Part shown: in pieces, positions 58,714 through 64,000 of the stretch
How positions within the stretch are numbered: the stretch's first letter is position 1
Layout: each line of letters opens with the position of its first letter
NCBI RefSeq assembly: GCF_027497355.1
Contig: NZ_CP114909.1
Location: 3,100,001-3,164,000, forward strand
Length of the DNA stretch: 64,000 nt
Direction of reading: 5' to 3'
DNA from: Micromonospora sp. WMMA1947
GTDB taxonomy: Bacteria > Actinomycetota > Actinomycetes > Mycobacteriales > Micromonosporaceae
Notes under the pieces: model-generated
Told to the model about the DNA's origin: nothing
The model's input: only the letters and a program-made list of their open reading frames with translations
The model's database searches: none
Made by a program: the position numbers and the translations under genes

Positions 58714-59092
58714 GTCGCCGGGGCCGCAGCACGAGTGGCTGGACGCCGACGCCGGACCGGTGGTGCGCCCCTACACGCTCACCGGCGGCCGGGTACGCCC
58801 ACCCGTCGACGGCTTCGACCTGCTGGCGTTCGTGCTCGCCACCAGTGGCGCGGACCCGGCCGGTACGCCCGGCCTCCAGCCGGAGCACCGCCGCCTGATC
58901 GAGCTGGCCCGGCGGCCGAAGGCCGTGGCCGACCTCGCCGCCGACCTGGACCTGGCCGTGGGCGTGGTCCGGGTGCTGCTCGGCGACCTTCTCGCCCATG
59001 GACTCGTCGCGGTGCACCGCCCACCGGCCACCGCGTACCTGCCCGACGACAACATCCTCAAGGCGGTGGTCAGTGGACTCCGTGCGCTATGA
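58703..59092 (+). CDS. DUF742 protein (CvnC type)
   Basis: 129 residues of the DUF742 family (VVRPYTLTGGRVRP ... LQPEHRRLIELARRPKAVADLAADLDLAVGVVRVLLGDLLAHGLVAV ... DDNILKAVVSGLRAL). The middle is winged-helix-like, suggesting DNA or protein binding. It overlaps the roadblock gene by 11 bases and the GTPase gene by 20 bases. Confidence 0.93.
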   Translation: MRAESPGPQHEWLDADAGPVVRPYTLTGGRVRPPVDGFDLLAFVLATSGADPAGTPGLQPEHRRLIELARRPKAVADLAADLDLAVGVVRVLLGDLLAHGLVAVHRPPATAYLPDDNILKAVVSGLRAL

Positions 59093-59675
59093 CCGGGAGC
59101 CGGAGGCGGCACGAGTGCCGCTGGCGCTGAAGATCCTCATCGCCGGTGGCTTCGGCGCCGGAAAGACGACGCTGGTCAGCGCGTTGAGTGAGGTTCGGCC
59201 GTTGCAGACCGAGGAGGTCCTCACCGGGGCCGGGCTCGGTACCGACGACGTCTCCGGGGTCGAGCAGAAGTCGACCACGACCGTGGCGATGGACTTCGGC
59301 CGGATCACCATCAACGACGACCTCCAGGTCTATCTGTTCGGCACCCCGGGCCAGGACCGGTTCTGGTTCCTCTGGGACGAGCTGGCGTTCGGCGCGCTCG
59401 GCGCGGTGGTGCTCGCCGACACCCGGCGGCTCGCCGACTGCTTCCCCTCGATCGACTACTTCGAGCAGCGGGGCATTCCGTTCGTGGTGGGCGTCAACTG
59501 CTTCGAGGGTTCCCGCCGGTTCGGCCTGGAGGCGGTCCGCGACGCCCTCGACCTGGACCCGGACGTGCCGCTGGTGCTCTGCGACGCCCGGGACCGGCAG
59601 TCCGGCAAGCTGGTGCTGATCTCGCTCGTCGAGCACGTGGCGCGGCAGCGCGGCGAGCCGGTGCCGGTGGGCTGA
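59073..59675 (+). CDS. Small GTP-binding protein of the conservon (CvnD type)
   Basis: 200 residues. P-loop GGFGAGKT (25-32), a G3-like FGTPGQDRFWFLWDE and VGVNCF where a classic GTPase has NKxD. This is the MglA/Ras-like GTPase group used in conservons. It is predicted to switch downstream effectors when the membrane sensor responds. The GTG start at 59073 overlaps the DUF742 gene; another GTG at 59082 is possible. No cytochrome P450 gene follows, unlike some conservons. Confidence 0.92.
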   Translation: MDSVRYDREPEAARVPLALKILIAGGFGAGKTTLVSALSEVRPLQTEEVLTGAGLGTDDVSGVEQKSTTTVAMDFGRITINDDLQVYLFGTPGQDRFWFLWDELAFGALGAVVLADTRRLADCFPSIDYFEQRGIPFVVGVNCFEGSRRFGLEAVRDALDLDPDVPLVLCDARDRQSGKLVLISLVEHVARQRGEPVPVG

Positions 59676-59775
59676 GCACCCGCACCCGATCCGTCGGGCG
59701 CGGTGGGACTGACCGGGCGCGCCACCGGGAAGCCTCTGGTTGGATCGCAGGCAGGACCGACGAGAGGTGGGAGCG

Positions 59776-60804
59776 GTGACCGGGCAGGACGAGATCGTCC
59801 ACATCGGTGGCTACACGGCGGAGACGGGCGGGCGGGCCGAGGGCGTCGTGGCGGCCCGGCGGGACCGGGCGACCGGGGAACTGACCCCGCTGGGCGTCGT
59901 GGCGGTCACCCCGTCGCCGTCGTTCCTGGTGCGGCATCCGGCGCTGCCGGTGCTGTACGGGTGCAACGAGTTGCCCGACGGGCAGGTGAGCGCGTTCCGG
60001 GTGGCACCGGACGGCGACCTCACGCCGCTGGGCGTCCGCGAGACCGGCGGCGCGGAGCCGTGCCACCTGGCGGTCACACCGGACGGGCGGCACCTGTTCG
60101 TGGCGAACTACGGCGGCGGCAGCGTGGCGGTGTTCGGCCTGGACGCCGACGGCGTGCCGGGGGAGCGCACCGACCTGGTGCGGCACACCGGCCACGGCGC
60201 CGACCCGCAGCGGCAGGAGCACGCGCACTGCCACATGGTCTCGCCCGACCCGGCCGGCGGCGGGCTGCTCGCTGTCGACCTGGGCACCGACTCCGTCTAC
60301 CGGTACGCGGTCGACGCCGGCCGGTTGACCGAGCGGGAGCCCCGGGTACGGACGGCGCCCGGGACCGGGCCCCGGCACCTGGCCCGGCACCCGGACGGGC
60401 GGCGCTGCTGGCTCGTCGGCGAGCTGGACGCCACGGTCACCGCGTACGAGCTGACGCCGGACGGGCCGCGGCAGCGGACGCGTGTCGACGCCAGCGGCCG
60501 GACCGGGCACGTCCAGCCCTCCGAGGTGGCGGTCGGGCCCGGGGGACGTTTCCTCTATGTGGGCAACCGCGGTGTGGGCACGGTCGCGGTCTTCGCGCTC
60601 GACGGTCCCGCGCCGGAGCTGGTGGCCGAGGTCGACACCGGCGGCGAGTGGCCCCGGCACTTCGCCTTCGCCGGTGCGCACCTGTACGTGGCGGACGAGC
60701 GGGCCGACATGATCAGGATCTTCCGGGTGGATCCGGACGGCGGGGTGCCCGAGCCGGTGGGGGAGCCGGTGCCGGTGGCCAGTCCGACGTGCGTCCTACC
60801 GTGA
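59776..60804 (+). CDS. Lactonase-family seven-bladed beta-propeller protein (YbhE-like)
   Basis: 342 residues. Repeated blades of the form HPALPVLYGCNELPDGQVSAF, DGRHLFVANYGGGSVAVFGL, PGTGPRHLARHPDGRRCWLVGELDATVTAYEL and GPGGRFLYVGNRGVGTVAVFAL, typical of the 6-phosphogluconolactonase (YbhE/Pgl) family. It may hydrolyse 6-phosphogluconolactone or another sugar lactone. There is no signal peptide. The GTG start at 59776 is preceded by GGTGGGAG; the frame extends 12 codons upstream without a better start. It stands alone between the conservon and the VWA gene. Confidence 0.85.
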   Translation: MTGQDEIVHIGGYTAETGGRAEGVVAARRDRATGELTPLGVVAVTPSPSFLVRHPALPVLYGCNELPDGQVSAFRVAPDGDLTPLGVRETGGAEPCHLAVTPDGRHLFVANYGGGSVAVFGLDADGVPGERTDLVRHTGHGADPQRQEHAHCHMVSPDPAGGGLLAVDLGTDSVYRYAVDAGRLTEREPRVRTAPGTGPRHLARHPDGRRCWLVGELDATVTAYELTPDGPRQRTRVDASGRTGHVQPSEVAVGPGGRFLYVGNRGVGTVAVFALDGPAPELVAEVDTGGEWPRHFAFAGAHLYVADERADMIRIFRVDPDGGVPEPVGEPVPVASPTCVLP

Positions 60805-60954
60805 CGGAACGGTCACCAATTGCCAGTCCGAAGTGGACTGAAGTCACCTTAAATGACTGACCAGTAACTTAACGTATGGGTTAGGTGATCAACTGTTTCT
60901 GCTGCGTAACTTTCGTCCGAACGGTTGTGGTGGTAACCCCACGAGGTACGCAAG
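60805..60954. promoter_or_regulatory. AT-rich promoter region of the VWA gene
   Basis: The 60840-60900 part (CACCTTAAATGACTGACC ... TAACTTAACGTATGGGTTAGG) is far more AT-rich than its surroundings and is the likely promoter; elements TAACTTAACG and a TTAGG repeat are visible, but no firm hexamers can be assigned. Confidence 0.4.
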
Positions 60955-62736
60955 ATGGTCACCGTGTCTGGCCGCCATCGCATGCGTTCTCACCTCCGCG
61001 GAGCAGGTGCCGCCGCCGTGGCGGCCGCCCTGGTCGCCGTCGTAGCCGGCTCCTGGTTCGGCTACCAGCAGCTGGCCGGCCCGAACTGTTCGGGCCGCAT
61101 CGAGCTGTCGGTGGCGACCGCCCCGGAGATCGCCCCCGCGGTGCGCGCCGCCGCCGACCAGTGGGTCTCCGACGGCGCGGCGGTGGGCGGAACGTGCATC
61201 GCGGTGAACGTCTCCTCGTCCGAGTCGGTCGAGGTGGCTGCCGCGGTGGCGAGCAAGCACGGTGCCACGCTCGCCGGCGTCGGGCAGGCCAGCGGCACCG
61301 CCGTCACCCCCGACGTCTGGGTGCCGGACTCCTCGACCTGGCTGGTCCGGCTCAAGAGCGGCGGGGCCAGCGCGTTCGCGCCGACGAACGGTGCCTCGAT
61401 CGCGCGCAGCCCGGTCGTGGTGGCGCTGCCCGAGCCGGTGGCCTCGCGCATCGGGTGGCCGGACAAGAAGCTGCGCTGGTCCGACCTGCTGACCCAGGTC
61501 ACCGCCAGCAAGCCGCTGCGGGCCGGGATCGTCGAGCCGACCCAGGACGCGGCCGGCCTGTCCGGCCTGCTGTCGCTGACCGCCGCGGCCAGTTCCACCG
61601 GCGAGTCCGGCTCGCCGAAGGCGCAGGAGGCGATGGTCGGTGCGCTGCGTGCGCTGGCGACCAACCGTTCCTCGCTGCGGCAGGACCTTCTCGCGCGGTT
61701 CCCGCGCTCGTCGGACCCGACGGCGATCGCCAACGGGCTGGGGGCGGCGGCGCTGTCCGAGGAGGACGTGATCGCCTACAACAGCACCAAGCCGCCGATC
61801 CGGCTCGCCGCGCTCTACCTCGAGCCGGCGCCGATCCCGCTGGACTACCCGTTCGCGGTGCTGCCCGGCATCGAGCCGTCCAAGGCGTCCGCCGCCCGGG
61901 TGCTCTTCGAGGTGCTGCGTACGCCGGCCTTCAAGGACCGGCTCGCCTCGCAGGCGCTGCGCGCGCCGGACGGCAACTGGGGGCAGGGCTTCCAGGCCCC
62001 GACCGGCGCGCCGAGCCCGGCCAACGGCGGCGCGAGCCAGGTGCCGCCGTCGGGTCAGGGCGGCGCGGCCGACCTCGACCCCGGCGCCATCTCGACCGCG
62101 ACCACCACCTGGTCGGTGGCCACGCAGTCGGGCCGGATGCTCTGCGTCATCGACGTCTCCGGCTCGATGAAGAAGCCGGTCGCGACCGCCAACGGCGCCA
62201 GCCGGGAGCAGGTCACCGTCGCCGCCGCGAGCCAGGGCCTCGGGCTGTTCGACGACTCCTGGTCGATCGGCCTCTGGACCTTCTCCACCAACCTCCAGGG
62301 CTCGCAGGACTGGAGCGAGCTGGTCGGAATAAAGCCTCTGTCCAGCAACCGGGGCGCACTCCAGCGCGGCCTGGCCTCGATCAAGCCCTCCAGCGGCGAC
62401 ACCGGCCTGTACGACACCATGCTCGCGGCGTACAAGAAGGTGCAGCAGGACTGGGAGCCGGGCAAGGTCAACTCGATCGTGCTGTTCACCGACGGCAAGA
62501 ACGAGGACGCCAACGGCATCTCGCAGAAGGAACTGCTGGACCAGCTGAAGAAGCTGAAGGACGACGAGCAGCCGGTCCAGGTCGTCATCATCGGCATCGG
62601 CACCGAGGTGAACCGGGCCGAGCTGGAGTCGATCACCAAGGTCACCGGCGGCGGCGCGTTCGTCACCACCGACCCCAGCAAGATCGGCGAAATCTTCCTC
62701 CGGGCGATCGCGCTCCGGCCGCCCGCCCCCCGCTGA
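60955..62736 (+). CDS. Solute-binding domain plus von Willebrand A domain protein, membrane-anchored or secreted
   Basis: 593 residues. An N-terminal helix (AAVAAALVAVVAGSWFGYQQL, about 20-40) is followed by a periplasmic-binding-protein-like domain of the extracellular solute-binding type (about 45-360: IELSVATAPEIAPAVRAAADQWV ... SRIGWPDKKLRWSDLLTQV) and a C-terminal VWA domain with a complete MIDAS (Asp400-x-Ser402-x-Ser404 in DVSGSMKK, later FTDGKNED). VWA domains bind metal and partner proteins. The ATG has GAGG eight bases upstream. It lies just before a sugar-transferase gene, so a role in envelope or polysaccharide assembly is possible but unproven. Confidence 0.85.
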   Translation: MVTVSGRHRMRSHLRGAGAAAVAAALVAVVAGSWFGYQQLAGPNCSGRIELSVATAPEIAPAVRAAADQWVSDGAAVGGTCIAVNVSSSESVEVAAAVASKHGATLAGVGQASGTAVTPDVWVPDSSTWLVRLKSGGASAFAPTNGASIARSPVVVALPEPVASRIGWPDKKLRWSDLLTQVTASKPLRAGIVEPTQDAAGLSGLLSLTAAASSTGESGSPKAQEAMVGALRALATNRSSLRQDLLARFPRSSDPTAIANGLGAAALSEEDVIAYNSTKPPIRLAALYLEPAPIPLDYPFAVLPGIEPSKASAARVLFEVLRTPAFKDRLASQALRAPDGNWGQGFQAPTGAPSPANGGASQVPPSGQGGAADLDPGAISTATTTWSVATQSGRMLCVIDVSGSMKKPVATANGASREQVTVAAASQGLGLFDDSWSIGLWTFSTNLQGSQDWSELVGIKPLSSNRGALQRGLASIKPSSGDTGLYDTMLAAYKKVQQDWEPGKVNSIVLFTDGKNEDANGISQKELLDQLKKLKDDEQPVQVVIIGIGTEVNRAELESITKVTGGGAFVTTDPSKIGEIFLRAIALRPPAPR

Positions 62737-62755
62737 CCTGAAGCTCAGCGCTAGT

Positions 62756-62789
62756 CTTCCGCCGTACCGGAAATCCGGTACGGCGGAAG
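62756..62789 (+). terminator. Terminator of the VWA gene
   Basis: A 15-bp perfect stem CTTCCGCCGTACCGG with its complement, loop AAAT, 19 bases after the stop. Confidence 0.75.
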
Positions 62790-62948
62790 GCTTCCCGGGT
62801 CAAGACGCGGGATGAGAACTGACGGTAATGCGTCCGAATCAATCGGTAACCATAATTGTCCAGGCATGATGACCGGGTGCCTCGACCGCGGGCTCCACAC
62901 CGGAGCCGGGCGGGGACGAGGCGGTCCTGAGCGAAGTGGGGAGGGCCG

Positions 62949-64000
62949 GTGACCTCGGCGACGCTGTTGACTCCTGCCACGTCGTCGCGACCCGGTGGTG
63001 AACGCCCGGGCAAGACGACGCGAGCCGCGGAGCGGGCCTACATCCGGGTCCTGGTGGTGCTGGACACCGCCGTGCTCGCGGTGGCCATCCTGGTCGGTTA
63101 CCTGGCCCGGTTCGGAGACGAGGAGCCGACCGGTTCCGAGATCCCGTACGTGGTGGTCGCCCCGGCGCTGCTGCTGGTCTGGCTCGTCTCGCTCAAGGCG
63201 ATGCGGTGCTACGACGACCAGGTGCTCGGCTACGGCGCCGACGAGTACCGGCGGGTCAGCGCGGCGAGCATGCGACTCGCCGGCGGCATCGCCATCGCCG
63301 GGTACATCGCCGACGTCGGCGTCTCCCGGGGCTTCCTGGCGATCTCCTTCGCCGTCGGCACGATCGGGCTGGAGGTGGCGCGGTTCGCGGCCCGCAAGCG
63401 GCTGCACCGGGCCCGCGACCGGGGCGCCGGCTGGTCCCGCAAGGTGCTCGTGGTGGGTGACACCGCGCATGTGCTGGAGCTGGTGCACACGCTGCGCCGG
63501 GAGCCGTACGCCGGCTATCAGGTGGTCGGCGCGTGCATCCCGGACGCGCTGCTCGCCCCGGTGCCGCAGCGGCTGGGCGACGTGCCGGTGGTGGGCAGCT
63601 TCCGGGGCATCCCGGAGGCCGCCACCGCGATCGGCGCCGACACGGTGGCGGTCACCGCCTCGGGCGAGCTGACCGCGACCCGGCTGCGCCGCCTCGGTTG
63701 GCAGCTGGAGGGCACCGGCGTCGACCTGGTGGTGGCACCGGCGCTCACCGACGTGGCCGGTCCCCGCATCCACACCCGTCCGGTCGCCGGGCTGCCGTTG
63801 ATCCACGTCGAGGCGCCCGAGTTCCGGGGTGCCCGCAAGCTGGTGAAGGGCTTCGTCGACCGGTCGATCTCGTCGATCGCCCTGCTCGTGCTGGCGCCGC
63901 TGCTGATCGTGATCGCGCTCGCCATCAAGATCGACAGCCGTGGCCCGGTGCTGTTCCGGCAGACCCGGGTCGGTCAGGGCGGCGAGGAGTTCGGCGTCTT
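62949..64000 (+). CDS. Polyprenyl-phosphate sugar-phosphate transferase (WbaP/CpsE type), 3' end outside window
   Basis: 350 codons are visible. Four membrane helices in the N-terminal part (VLVVLDTAVLAVAILVGYLA ... YVVVAPALLLVWLVSL ... IAIAGYIADVGV ... AISFAVGTIGLEVA), a CoA-binding-like Rossmann segment (VLVVGDTAHVLELVHTL), another helix (SIALLVLAPLLIVIALAIKI) and the start of the bacterial transferase domain (DSRGPVLFRQTRVGQGGEEF), where the family continues for about 150 more residues. It transfers a sugar phosphate to undecaprenyl phosphate to begin exopolysaccharide or capsule synthesis. GGGGAGGG lies shortly before the GTG start. It probably opens a polysaccharide cluster beyond the window. 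Confidence 0.92.
   Translation, partial: MTSATLLTPATSSRPGGERPGKTTRAAERAYIRVLVVLDTAVLAVAILVGYLARFGDEEPTGSEIPYVVVAPALLLVWLVSLKAMRCYDDQVLGYGADEYRRVSAASMRLAGGIAIAGYIADVGVSRGFLAISFAVGTIGLEVARFAARKRLHRARDRGAGWSRKVLVVGDTAHVLELVHTLRREPYAGYQVVGACIPDALLAPVPQRLGDVPVVGSFRGIPEAATAIGADTVAVTASGELTATRLRRLGWQLEGTGVDLVVAPALTDVAGPRIHTRPVAGLPLIHVEAPEFRGARKLVKGFVDRSISSIALLVLAPLLIVIALAIKIDSRGPVLFRQTRVGQGGEEFGV

Overview
The window is GC-rich actinobacterial chromosome. The gene content suggests a mycelial actinomycete of the Micromonosporaceae (Micromonospora-like), which is an inference from four things: paired DivIVA/FilP-type coiled-coil proteins next to methylmalonyl-CoA epimerase, a conservon, a large NAD-type glutamate dehydrogenase, and a CebR-box cellulase. 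No rRNA, tRNA, CRISPR array, insertion sequence, phage or origin was recognised. The first gene and the last gene are cut by the window edges.

Layout. (1) 1-7.1 kb: two cytoskeletal coiled-coil proteins, crotonyl-CoA carboxylase/reductase (ccr), methylmalonyl-CoA epimerase (mce), an acetyl-CoA acetyltransferase and the B12-mutase chaperone GTPase MeaB. With the isobutyryl-CoA mutase large subunit at 34.7-36.4 kb they form an acyl-CoA / extender-unit group. (2) 7.3-10.2 kb: an Asp23-type protein, a FadR/GntR regulator, a candidate operator for it, and a secreted P1-family peptidase. (3) 10.9-25.8 kb: a divergently arranged catabolic island. On the minus strand lie a LeuB-type dehydrogenase, a formylglycine-generating enzyme (FGE) and a solute-binding lipoprotein. 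On the plus strand lie a MocR regulator, an M20 amidohydrolase, an aldehyde dehydrogenase, an oligopeptide-type ABC transporter (two permeases, two ATPases), an SDR and a sulfatase, mostly joined by 4-bp start/stop overlaps. FGE activates type I sulfatases, and this sulfatase has the CSPTR site, so the island looks like a self-contained system for importing a sulfate ester intact and degrading it in the cytosol. (4) 25.8-34.0 kb: a minus-strand group of branched-chain 2-oxoacid dehydrogenase E2/E1beta/E1alpha, a class III aminotransferase and a methylmalonate-semialdehyde dehydrogenase, divergent from a PucR-type regulator.

(5) 34.0-46.7 kb: an ACT-domain protein, isobutyryl-CoA mutase, a cysteine-free thioredoxin-fold protein, an arginase-family protein, a membrane protein, a penicillin-binding lipoprotein and a 1,687-residue glutamate dehydrogenase. 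(6) 46.7-51.2 kb: a sortase overlapping the gene of a repetitive, highly charged surface protein, then a secreted GH6 cellulase with a CebR-like box between its -35 and -10. (7) 51.3-55.6 kb: small proteins, a sodium:solute symporter and two neighbouring genes that share a C-terminal domain. (8) 55.9-59.7 kb: a four-gene conservon (histidine-kinase-like protein, roadblock/LC7, DUF742, small GTPase). (9) 59.8-64.0 kb: a lactonase-family beta-propeller, a solute-binding/VWA lipoprotein-like protein and the start of a polyprenyl-phosphate sugar transferase.

Most transcription units end in strong GC-rich hairpins without a U tract. Two dispersed repeat families lie between genes. One is a ~50-bp near-perfect palindrome (4338-4385 and 36413-36465). 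The other is an inverted repeat with a CGATCTTG...CAAGATCG core (three copies between 7.2 and 10.8 kb).
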